A stretch of DNA of 64,000 nt, from NCBI GenBank assembly GCA_001662425.1, contig BDDC01000089.1:1-64000 (forward strand), in the 5' to 3' direction. Position 1 is the stretch's first letter. Every line of letters begins with the position of its first letter. The notes below the pieces were generated by a model. That model was not told the origin of the DNA. It did no database searches and worked only from the letters and a program-made list of their open reading frames with translations. The translations under genes and the position numbers were made by a program. The stretch is from Chlamydomonas sphaeroides. Taxonomy: Eukaryota; Chlorophyta; Chlorophyceae; Chlamydomonadales; Chlamydomonadaceae. Positions 47,180 to 57,100 of this stretch are shown piece after piece.

Positions 47180-50100
47180 CACAACCCCTCACAAGCTGTC
47201 TCACACAACCCCTCACAAACTGTCTCACACAAACCCTTACAAGCTTATTGTCTCGCACAATTTTCATAACCCGTTTCACACAACCCTCGACGACATGCAG
47301 CACGGCCTCACCCTGTCAAAGTGAGCGTGGTTGTGAAGACATGGCCTGTGGATGGGCCGAGCGCGCACCGGGGCAGGCTGGAGCAGTCCGTTCGTTCGTT
47401 GCGCCCCAGGCGTGCGCCCATCGACACCGGCGGCGCCGGCCATTCAGGTGAGCGCGGTACTGACGGTCGGCATGTATGCATGGTTAGCCTGTCCCACGCC
47501 GAAGGCCGGGAGCGTGGCGTGTTTCCCCCAGGGCCATTGTTAGGGCATGGCGTACGGCGAGGCACCGATGCAAGTGGAACTGGCGACCGGAAACGTTCGC
47601 CAGGTCCGTACCCCAGATGTATGGCGCTGTCGTACAATCATCCTAATCCTATCGCGCGAGCGGCAGCACCACCCAAGCATAACTCACCCAGACCACTGTA
47701 GCAGCTGCTGGATAGTGTGAGGAGAGCGGGAGAGCTTGGCGCACCGACGACGGGACTGCCAGCTCTGACGCACAGGGCGGCGTTGCTGACTGCAGTGCGC
47801 AACAGCAGCAGCAAGCGCGGCATCGACACGATGGGTCAGGGGCCGTCCGACTGAGGTGATTGCACGTGTCCAATCCCGTCAACTCAAGTGCACGGACCAT
47901 ACATGGGCAGCCCGCGACAATTCGGCGGCCGTGGCGCAACAATGCGTTCAAAGAGTCGAGGAGCAATCACACACGTGAGGGCGCAGAGGCCATGGCCGGC
48001 AGCAGCGGCCAGGCTTCTAGCCGGGCCCTTCGCGCGGGTACACCAAGGGACGAGCGCACATGCGCTTGTGAACGTACCGGGGCGCAGAATGGTGAAGACA
48101 AACTCCCCTGCGTGCGGTGGCAACGGGGTGTTTACGCCGGCGTCGGTCACGAGTGGCAGTTGCTTGGCGTGCGACCGGCTCATCATGCATGTACACATAG
48201 CCCAGCTGTTGCTGGATGGCGTGGTCATTCCACGCAAGAGCGGACGAACACGCGCAGGGGCCATGATTGCATTGCGCCAGGCTTCTGTGCTAGCTGCTGC
48301 TACAACATGCCAACCGTCGCCTGATGCAAAACGGGAATATGCTGTATGTACTGCTGTGCATCCATCTTACTCTTTCGGCCGGCCGCGCAACCAGCTGTTG
48401 GTACGGGCGGGCGGTGCTTATGCATGATTGCAGCTACCCACGCACGGGCCCCAAGAGGGCACCCACGTACCGGGTATGCCAGCAATGGCGCCGAGGTCCG
48501 CCAGCCACAGCTGCCGGGGGTCGCTGCTGTTGCACGTGACCTGCTGCAGCCCCTGGCCCACAGCCGCCACGGCACCGCTGCAAGGGAGGAAGAGGTGGAT
48601 GTGGCGAGGGGTGTGGGGACACGAGAATGAGGAGAGGGCTGGCATGCCAGGTGCTGCTTCGCAGTATGGAGGGATATGAAAGTCATGTACGGGCGGCATG
48701 CATGGAGGCATGTGGAGGGCTGCCGATTGCGGGGCTGCTCTTTTCAGCGTGTTGTGAAGGCGGTCATGAACTGCAGCAGCAGCCTGATGCTAGCTGCAGC
48801 TTGAATCAGCTGGTTCGCGGTGCTGCGCTGGGCAACAGTCTGGTCCCAGTAGCAGTGGCGCTGGCTTGGGTGGATTAGGTCAGGCCAGGGTAGTGCAGGC
48901 TGCGTTGCCTGACTGCGGCCAACCAGCCACAGTGGGTGCGTTGCGAGCCAACCACTCATCAATGTTATTTGATATGAGTTAATAAAAAGTATCACTGCAT
49001 TAGGTATGTCTTGGCGCTTCTCCAGCAACCAGCGGGCAGCCAGACATGGCGGCGTGCAAGGCGCCGAGCGACGCACCGCCTACCTGCCCTGAAGCGCGAC
49101 GCACAGATCGGGGTTCGCCCCGGACATGACTTGCAGTGGCTTGCCGCCTGCGGCACGTGATCGTGAGTCAAGAGCATGCATGCAAGGGAGCATACACGCT
49201 CAATACACGTGTGTTCGGCAGCTGCGTACGCACAACCAGCAGGCCACCTGGCCATATCCGCCATGCATCGTGGCCAGCAGCAACGCGCGGGGCCGCCGCC
49301 TGCTGCCCACACACGTGAAAGGAGCTCCAGGTGTGCGCCCTCCAGGCCCACCCACGCGCGCCCCAACGTACGCGCACCCATCCGCCTGCTCACTCATGAG
49401 GTTGCGCCACATGGGGTCGGCCGCATTGCCGGATATCTTGGCGGGTGACGGCGGGCGGCGCTGGGGTGGCGGGCGGCGGAAGAGCACTCCGGCAGCCGTG
49501 CTGCGCCGGCGGGCCGCCGCTTGCAGTCCCGCGGCGCCACCAGCAAAAGCGCCATCGCGCTCATCAGCGGCTGCCGCATGAGGCGATATAGCCGTGGGGT
49601 CGCAGCACGCAAGCGAGGGAGCAAGGAGGGTTGGGCATCGCAGTTCAACCAAGGGGTGAGATAGATAGGAGTGCTCCTGAGTTGATCTTGTGCGTGACGC
49701 GGGGCTTCACAATATGGCGCATTCAGAGCACCTCGTTAACTCCGTGCGCTGGCGTGTCGTGCCGGTGACACACTGGGAACAGAGTCCCTGCGGACACGTG
49801 TGTCACAGGCGCCGCTACAGACACAGCCGGTAGTCAACCACCGCGGCCGACTGAGCAGTACAGCACCGCCAGCCAGGACCGAATGATGTTTGCGCAAGAC
49901 AATACGCCGCGCTGCATTTGCTTGGAACCCCGCTCGATGTTGATGGGGCTGGCTGCTGGGGGCATGAAGGACAAGTGAACTATATGTCTTTCGCCACGCG
50001 TAGCCAAGCAGTAGGCACAGGTTATTGCTTGTTGTGGGCTGCTAGTGAATGGGGAAACCTAAGGTACAGGACGAATCTTTATTCGCCAATGAACACCAGC

Positions 50101-50265
50101 TGCGCACCCTAGGTCATGCTGGTCGCAGCCGAGATCATGGGCATTTACGCTGGTATCAACCTCACCTGTCATCTCGTCTTCGCCAAGTCGCTGGGCCGCC
50201 GCCGATACTTTAAACCCCGGCGCCGCTACCGCGAGAAGCAGCGACAATGCAATCCATATTTGCAT
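39480..50265 (-). CDS. Gene D: secreted protein with four beta-trefoils
   Basis: A 29-exon model with every splice phase satisfied. Lengths sum to 2415 nt, giving 804 codons and a TAA stop at 39480-39482. Order: signal peptide, basic/Pro exon, two type I trefoils in tandem, a PRPPSP-repeat linker, two type II trefoils with a PPPRP linker. QxW-type motifs are QLW, QSF, QLW, QVF, QRW, QKF, QSW, QRW, QKW and QSW. The start ATG at 50265 opens a 100-nt exon with the core IALSLLLAVAAPG. At first sight 46930-47120 looks like a second signal peptide (ALALASLAAP), but the frame that fits the family there is exon 8, so this is one gene. The first gamma of type II lacks its first Cys (LAAFSAALA). Gene F is its closest relative by the first three exons. 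It is divergent from E. Confidence 0.87.
41439..43015 (-). other. Gene D trefoil 3 (type II)
   Basis: Exons 42872-43015 (144 nt; LCFETESGWATAGDVIELD, LQRWSVRPTG), 42597-42640 (44 nt; DAGVYMLANQRSMQ), 42117-42250 (TTLCLASEGAAAGSRIILAL, TQKFQLLL), 41875-41903 (29 nt; VSLRSGTASG) and 41439-41546 (108 nt; GLCVDLVGGAVAEGANLQL, RQSWTVVTV). The linker exon 41201-41305 follows (PPYPPQPPPRPPPRPPPRP). Confidence 0.87.
43319..46204 (-). other. Gene D trefoil 2 (type I) with PRPPSP linker
   Basis: Exons 46141-46204 (64 nt; GKPLLIYAGSMPGQCISLQG), 45616-45725 (GLQQVPCNSSDPRQLWLADL), 45272-45301 (30 nt; GTFVSTIVRP), 44734-44832 (SKAALCVVADGSSG), 44481-44529 (GHVFNATLVTIPGSITG), 44097-44153 (57 nt; FRLEAAGAGMCVAVRGG), 43809-43849 (PGEPLVTEACAG) and 43319-43489 (YQVFPVAVVEPAPTPRPPSP, then PRPPSPRPPPPP). 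Confidence 0.86.
46452..49147 (-). other. Gene D trefoil 1 (type I)
   Basis: Exons 49084-49147 (64 nt; GKPLQVMSGANPDLCVALQG), 48471-48577 (GLQQVTCNSSDPRQLWLADL), 48078-48107 (30 nt; GEFVFTILRP), 47688-47789 (SNAALCVRAGSPVVGAPSS), 47312-47345 (34 nt; GHVFTTTLTLTG), 46930-46986 (57 nt; FRLEAMAARTCVGVLGG), 46689-46726 (38 nt; VGQVLVTETCSG) and 46452-46535 (AQSFPVAVVEDAPSPGEFMW). The linker is reduced to a few residues, so the two type I trefoils are nearly contiguous. Confidence 0.86.
47130..47181 (+). repeat. (ACGC)n microsatellite in a gene D intron
   Basis: GCATGCACGCATGCACGCAC continuing as about ten further ACGC units, next to three copies of a CACAACCCCTCACAAGCTGTCT-like unit (to about 47250). 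It lies between exons 7 and 8 of gene D. Confidence 0.85.
49394..50265 (-). other. Gene D N-terminal exons: signal peptide and basic/Pro motif
   Basis: Exon 1 is 50166-50265 (100 nt; WIALSLLLAVAAPGF, then AAAQRLGEDEMTG). Exon 2 is 49394-49570 (177 nt) with RRSTAAGVLFRRPPPQRRPP, SPAKISGNAADPMWRNLM. The donor is GTGAGC. The same exon in gene F differs at few positions in this core. Confidence 0.87.
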
Positions 50266-53200
50266 GTCCCGGTATGCCCTGCGGCAGCAGCTGTTGGAAG
50301 TCGGCTGCAGAATTGGCGCGACAAATTTACTTTTTACGCAGCAGCAGCCAGGTGCGTACGTTGTTGGCTACAAAGTGCTGGTGCTGTGCAAACGTATGCG
50401 CGTGTGCTGTGCGTCTGGTTGACGCGGTCAACCTTCACGTTGCGACTGTCGTGCAAATATGAAGTGGCGGTTGGCACGCCACTGCCCACCAGCTCAACCC
50501 CTTGGGCGAATGCTCCTGACGTTATACTAGCGGTGCGTTGTCCCCCCGGCCACCCAGCATGGTCTTCCTGGAACTCAAGTACGATATGCTTGGGTCACGC
50601 TGGGGCACCGTGCGTGAAGACGGCATGCATGTACTGCGTGCCCGCCCAGCAGAAGGGCGGCGGCCAGCACTTGGGTCACTTGCTGCTCCACGTAGTAGTT
50701 GTAGCTGCTGCTGGCTGAGGTACGTCGTATCCTGGCTACCCCGACTGGCCAGACGTCTGGAATTCCAGGGCGGGGAAGAAAGCATAGCATCCCACGCTCT
50801 GGCAGGGACCACGGAGGCCCGCCCCTGGAAACACAGGCAGGTCCGATGCAGGCAGCGCATTCCTTTGGCCGGAGTCTGCCCGGCGGCCATCATCACGCGC
50901 GGGCAGCACCGATCACAACCGACAGCGGGCAGGTGCCCCAAGCCCAGCACGCAACCAGCTCCCGTTCCAAGAACCAACACAAGCCATGGGCTTGCAGCGC
51001 ACCCCGCCGCGCCACGCCCTTGCGGCAGGGCCGTGCGGCGCCTTGCTGCCAAGGACGCTTGTTGGCACGCACGCGCTGCAACAGTTGCACCATCGCTTGA
51101 CACCCATGATGGGGCCGTCATCGCTCGCAGCTGTTAATAAACCCTCGCTCCTGTGCAGACCCGAGAGGTGTAGGCATCGATCGACTGCCCCTGCGCCCCA
51201 CTAACGTGGACTACACTCAGCATAGCTTGGTCCCGCCGCCGCGCTAGCTAGCTGTGGCACGCCGCGCGCTGCCAGCTGCGTGCAGCGCATGGCATCTCGG
51301 CTGACGGGGCCCACCTTCTAGCAGGTCCACAATCAAGCCCGAGGTAGGAGGGCAGCTCGCGGGCCCACGGAGCGCAGCTTGTGCCCCGACTGCTGTGCCA
51401 CGTAGCTCGGATGCAGCTCGACAGCTGAGTTGCACGTAGCATTGCTTGGGCTCTGTACGCGCCGCAATCACACGCACGCAACACAGTGGCTGGGTGCGGG
51501 GTGGCGGCTCCCCAGCCAGTTATTTGTCCAGACCTTGAAGCCGCGCGGCCCGGGCCTTCACACGTACGCAACGTACATGGCAAGCAAGCAGCAACAGCCA
51601 GCAAGCCGAACCACCGCATATCGACGCCTGTTAGGTAGCCAGCACATACACGCCGGCCTCGTCGGTAAGGCCCAGTATGGTGTTTGCGTGATGTGACACA
51701 TACGCGAGCGAGTGCGTGCCTCAGCACGCAGGCCGCCGACACCTCACGCTTCCTTCTCGGCCACGCGCGCCGCCATGCATCGTCTCCCAGCACCACGCAG
51801 CCAAAGTGCGCGCGTCGGGGTGAAACATTCCTTGCCTGTGGTCCCCAGAGCCCAGCGCTGCAACGGGTGGCGGCCACAGCAGGTCTAGACCACGAGCATG
51901 TCGCCCCATGTCGCTCGCTTGTCCACTCTTGGCGTTAATGCATGCACGCATAGGCAGCTGTTCATTGCTGCTGGCCGCCGTTTTGTGGTTCACAACGTCG
52001 TCGTCACCGCCTAGCTACCATCGGCCAAAGCATGTTGGGCGCGCGCCCCTGTGGGCCTTGCTGCATGCGTGCTCTGATATACAGCAGCTAGCCCCGAGCA
52101 CCCGCCCGGGGCCGGCGCCTGCGAGTCCACAGCAAGACCCGTGCCTGCCCTGTTCTTTACCCACTCATGCCGACAACAGCAAGTACGTACAGCAATCGCA
52201 GCTACCCCGCCCAGAGCGCCCGGTCAGGGCCGAGGTTGTCCGCGCTCACTGGCAGCACACCCGCGCGCCCGGCGGGCATGGCCGAGCGAGGTTGTCGGGC
52301 CTGACACACGTACGACGAGTACGACGAGTGCACCCAGTTGCTTTGCCCGGCGACGGCCGCGCGTGTCGGCGGTGGTGCAGGGCTAGCGGGGCGTGGGCAT
52401 CCATTCAGCAGCAGGGACCCGAGCAGCAGCCGCCATCTGTGTCAGCAGCAAGATGGCTGCCGCTGCTACGTACAGAGCGAGAGAAACGCTACACATCACC
52501 CACTGCGTCGTCTGCGTGTATGTGCTCCAGATGCGCGGGTCACGCAACGACCCACGGAGGTCCATCCCTGCCGAGCCACTAATCCCACGTGCATTCTAGC
52601 CTGCTGTTGCTGCAGCTGCGTTTGCTTGGAAGGCGCTGCTAGATGTCCGCTCTTAGTATGTGTGGCATGGCTAGCCTTGCTTGCCACGCATGATTAACAA
52701 AGAATCTATGCTTACAACACGTGCACGGCCCACGTCATTCAACAAAGGTGGGCGGTCGTCCATGCATGTGTGATAGAGAGCCCGCCACGGCACTGCCGTG
52801 GCAAGTCAGCGTGGGCATCGCAAGGAATCGGACGTGGCCCGGCTTCTAATGCGAGGCCAGCGTACTGCAGCCATTATGACCACCAAGGGAGTGACGAAGG
52901 CTACGGCATGTCAGGGGGTGCCAGGGGAGGATGGCCACGGCAAGGCGCGCCCAAGCCAAATTAATCGCTTGACAAGCGCGGGCGGGGGCATCAAATTGGG
53001 GATGGACAGGAAGCCAAGTCAGTATTAGGTGGTGCGCTAGCAGCTGAGGGGCAGCTGGCTTGCCGCTTGTATGTGTGCCCCTTATGACGGCCACCTCGGC
53101 AGCCCTCAGACAACCCATCACATTCTCTCTGCAGAGGAACGATGCAGAATCAGGCGGGCAACTGGCGCGCCCATGCATGGCGGGCCGCGCCAACCGCTGG

Positions 53201-53339
53201 TTCGCGTTGCACACATGGTGCGTAAGTAGCGTCAGCCCGCCCAAATCGAACACATACCCCGCTACACAACATTTGCAGCTTGAGTGCACGAATCAGCACT
53301 GTTCGCGTAGTGAGCAGGGCCAGAAATCGGAACGCAGCG
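50266..53339. other. Intergenic region between divergent genes D and E
   Basis: About 3.1 kb between the two start codons. It contains a relic trefoil (about 51250-52020, minus). The stretches 50270-51240 and 52030-53330 show no recognisable exon or mobile element. The core promoters of D and E must lie here, but no conserved block like that of A, B and C was found. Confidence 0.5.
51250..52020 (-). pseudogene. Relic type II trefoil upstream of gene D
   Basis: Three degraded exons in cassette order on the minus strand. The alpha relic (about 51846-52000) reads TAASSNEQLPMRACINAKSG in one frame, then GDMLVV, a TAG stop, and HPLQRWALGTTG in another, so it has a frameshift and a stop; its donor is GCAAGG. 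The GVYV relic (about 51627-51665) reads DEAGVYVLAT. The gamma relic (about 51250-51345) reads GLIVDLLEGG, with the first Cys lost and no QxW, followed by frame loss. No signal exon was seen. Confidence 0.65.
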
Positions 53340-54154
53340 ATGCGGCAGACGCATCCCTGCAGCTGCTGCTCTAGGGCATGCAACAGATGGCGCAGATGGC
53401 GCGTCTTGGCGCTTGTGGGACTCGTCGCGGCGACGCTGGGACTTCAAGCTGTGGCGCTGCGGGAAGTGGACGACTCCATGATAGCAGGTATTTGTCGAGT
53501 GATACATCACAGAACGCCTCGCAGCGCAAGACCGATACGCATGGAGGAAATCGCTGGTGCAATTTGAAACCGCCGTTACGCACGGTCACACCGCCCTTGA
53601 GTTCTAGTATCACCGAGCCGTTGCGAACGCCACACCCGAAGTCCGTTGTCTGGACTGTAGGCAACAGTAGTGGGCATGACATAGTGACAGTTCAACGGGC
53701 TGCTCGTCACTCGCTCATGAGTTACCATGCATCCAAACCAGCAACGCAGCATTCACATTACGCCTGCGATATGTCGAAGGACGTATACGACTCCACGTTG
53801 GCTGGGATAGCCTGACAGCGGTATGCCAGACGAGCGCCCCACGTCAATCAACGACTTGTGTAAACTCCGACCAGCCACCAAGTCAGACCACCGACAGCAG
53901 CGCAGCTCTCACCCATGGGCTGCCCGCCGCCACGCCACCGCTTGCAGACACTGGTGCCAAGCTACAGGGCTCTGCAGTCGTTTCTGAGACTGGCCCTGCC
54001 TCACTTGACAACGTGCACATTGCGGCGGCCGCGGCCAGTAGCCGCAGGCGCCGCACCGCCGCGCTGCTCCTGCGCCGCCCGCCGCCCAAGCGTCACCCGC
54101 AGACGCCTGGCGAGATATCCGGCAACGTGGGCGGCACCTGGGGCAGCATATCAA
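53340..54154 (+). other. Gene E N-terminal exons: signal peptide and basic/Pro motif
   Basis: Exon 1 is 53340-53487 (148 nt), a Cys/Arg-rich start then the hydrophobic core and REVDDSMIAG. Exon 2 is 53948-54154 (207 nt) with GAKLQGSAVVSETG, SSRRRRTAALLLRRPPPKRH and PQTPGEISGNVGG. Donors are GTATTT and GTGAGC, both phase 1. Confidence 0.84.
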
Positions 54155-57100
54155 GTGAGCGTGCATGGTGTGGTGGATTGGAGCCACCACTAGCCGGCGG
54201 GGCCGTGCGTAGGCTGTACACGGCTACCTCAGGCGGCGGGTCTGCAGCTGGCTCAGCTAGGCAGCTGGGCGGGCCCTCTCATTGGGCCGTCTTGTGGCAA
54301 GCCCTCATAAGCAGCTTCCGGCCCCAACCCCACCATCCCACACGCAGGCGACAGGCCGATCCGAATCCTGTCTGGCGCCAACACGGGGCTGTGCATCGCA
54401 CCCCAGGGCAGGTGCGCGCGAAGGCGCCGCGCCCCCCTAGCGGCCCCACATACAGCTGTATGCATGAACGAGCTAGGCCGCCATCGGCAAGCCGATCAGC
54501 CGGCCATTCAAAGGCCATCCGTCCATAATGTATTATGCATCACATTGTACACCTTGTATATACATCAACCAGCCAGCCATCGGCGAACCGACCAGCCATG
54601 CGGCCATCCAGAAGGGGGCTCGAGATGCCCGCCAACTGCAACTAGCCGTCAACAGGCGGGCGCCAGCGACCGCCGCCTGCGTGCATCTGCTGGTCGACCT
54701 GCATAGGCAGCCGCATGCGTGCTACCCTCACATGTCGCGAGCTGCAACGAATGCGGGTCAGCAAAGCGCGCACGGTGCGTGCGCCGCCCCGGCTGCCTCC
54801 CAAACCCGCCGCCCGCCTGTGCAGTGGTGCTGTGGCCGCGCGGCAGGCGCTGGAGCAGGTGCCGTGCAGCGACGGCCGCAGGCAGCTGTGGCGGGTGGAC
54901 GTTGCTTACAGAGCCACAGGTGGGGCCGGGGGGCTACGTTTGTTCCTTGCCTGCTGGGTGCGGACCAGCAGCCTGCGCGCCAACGGTGTGACTCGCAAAC
55001 AAGCAAATAATCCTAGTTATCTACACAGCAGGGAGCGGGGGAGGTCTAGCCGACACGCATGTATGTTACACCGGGCGGACGGGGACCACACGCATGCTAT
55101 GCCCTCAATGAGTTGATCAAGTGATAACTGCCGGTGCTGGCCTGACGGACAACCGCAGGCGAGCCCGCATGGCTGGCCCTACGCCCAGGTGGGATGGAGC
55201 GCACGATCGACAAGGGTCGGGTCAGCTCGGCTCCCACTGCAGCAACTGAAGCCGTGTTTGGTGATGCCGTCTGACAATGCCATGTGTTCAATCAATCAAC
55301 TTGATTGGGCCGATCGAGATAGAGTACCACCGTGTGTGTGCAGGCGAGCGTGGCTTAACGCCGCGCATGTATGATGCTGCCGCTTCGTTCACTCTCATCA
55401 CCAGCGCTGCCGTGCGCTTCTCGGTGCCCGCTTCTTACTGCTTGCAGAGGACAACCCAAACGTGTGCATCAGCAACATCTTTGCCAGGCCGGGCGCAACT
55501 GTTTTGCTGGTCGACTGCACCTCCTGGCGTTGTGAGTGGCGATGAGCGAGGGGGCTCTCGCTCCCAGCGTCTCCCTAGTCTATCTGGAGCAAGCACGGAT
55601 AGCCCCTATTCCATCTGGAGCAAGCACGGATAGCATGCGCGTGCAATAAACCCACGCCACCATCCGCGCTTGGATGCATGCGACGGTGCACTGCGGGCCG
55701 GTATGCGATGTCAGTCTTAGCAAGCAATGGACTTCGGGGGTGTGGATCCTGGTGCTTGTGCCTTGAATCGATGGTATGCGTGTCACATCAATGAAACGAA
55801 CCCACCGGCCCGCAGCCTCGCTGTTGGATGGCATCCCCAGTGCCGTTGGCAATACCGTGGGGTGCGTAAGAGCGGCACTGACCCGTGCGTCTTGCTTGCG
55901 GTGTGTTTGTGTATGTGTGTGTTTGCGCAACACGCTCGCCCGCTGCTGTGTCGCTCGATTGCCAGAACCATGCATGCAGCCGGCCCGGGAGCATGGGTGC
56001 GTGTGTCGTTGTTGAGAGCTTGTGTTACGAGGCCCCCACTCCCGCCCCCACTGCAAGATGGTTGCCAGCACAGCGAGTGCGGCCCAACCCTGCCCATACC
56101 CACCGGGGTCTAAGTTATGTCTCAAACGTGCGTATGCCAAAGTCACGTCACAATTTAACCGTGCGTACTCCTCAGATTTCAGCTGCGATCTTCAAATGCC
56201 TCTGGCAACAGCCCGGAGCTCTGCATTGGGGTGAATGGCGGTTCAAGGTATGAGCCCAGTCGCTGCAGTGGGCAGCATGGGTTGAGATGGCACAATTATT
56301 GCCCTGAGGGTCTGTCGCTTGGAACCCGTGATGCGTGCCCGCCGCTCATCCCTTTCTGCCCCCATGCCCGCCGCTCCCACGCATGTCCGCAGCAACGCCG
56401 GCGAATTCCTGATCGCGGAGACTTGCCGGGGTGGGTGCGGCTGTTGCGAGTACGGCCCTCCGTTCTAGCTATCAGCTGCTTTTGAACGAACCACAGTGTG
56501 TACGAGTTCAACACAAAGTGGCCACTCGTCCGCTTGCTGCCGTCGTATTGTTGCCCCATCGACCTCTTCTTGCACCTGCTATGCATAATAATGCTTGCCG
56601 TGCGCGCACCATTGCCCACGCGCAGGCGGTCGGCCCTCGCAGATCTTCCCCATGCAGTCCGTGGCAGCCAGGCAGCCCCCGCCGCGCCCGCCTTCGACAC
56701 GCCTGCCTCCGCCCCGCGCGCTACGCCCGCCTTCTCCCCCTCCACCGCCTTCTCCCCCTCCTCCGCCGCCGGCGCCTCCACCGCCGCCGCTCCGGCCGGT
56801 GCGCGCCCCAAGCGACGTTGAACATAGCCAGCGGATGCGCCTTGAAGGTACGCAACCCGTACACACGTGACCATCAAAACATACTAATGCGTGTGCGGCA
56901 TAGCGAGCTAGCGAGCTAGCATGCAGGTGTCGTGCCACTGGGTGGCAAGGGGGGCCGGCTCCCTGCCTCGATTGGCTCCCTGGCGTGCGTGTGTACGCAC
57001 ACGCGTGTGGTCTGCAGCAGCAGCGGGTCCCTAACAACCATGCAATGGCAAACGTCAACCATTAACAGATGGCGCTGGCTACGTGTTCCAGAACTACCGG

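Noticed and set aside
46724..47182. Apparent second signal peptide (ALALASLAAP), suggesting a separate gene between D trefoils
   Set aside because: In another frame the same bases encode FRLEAMAARTCVGVLGG, matching exon 8 of the type I cassette in E and in D's second copy, with correct phases. The hydrophobic frame is a shadow.
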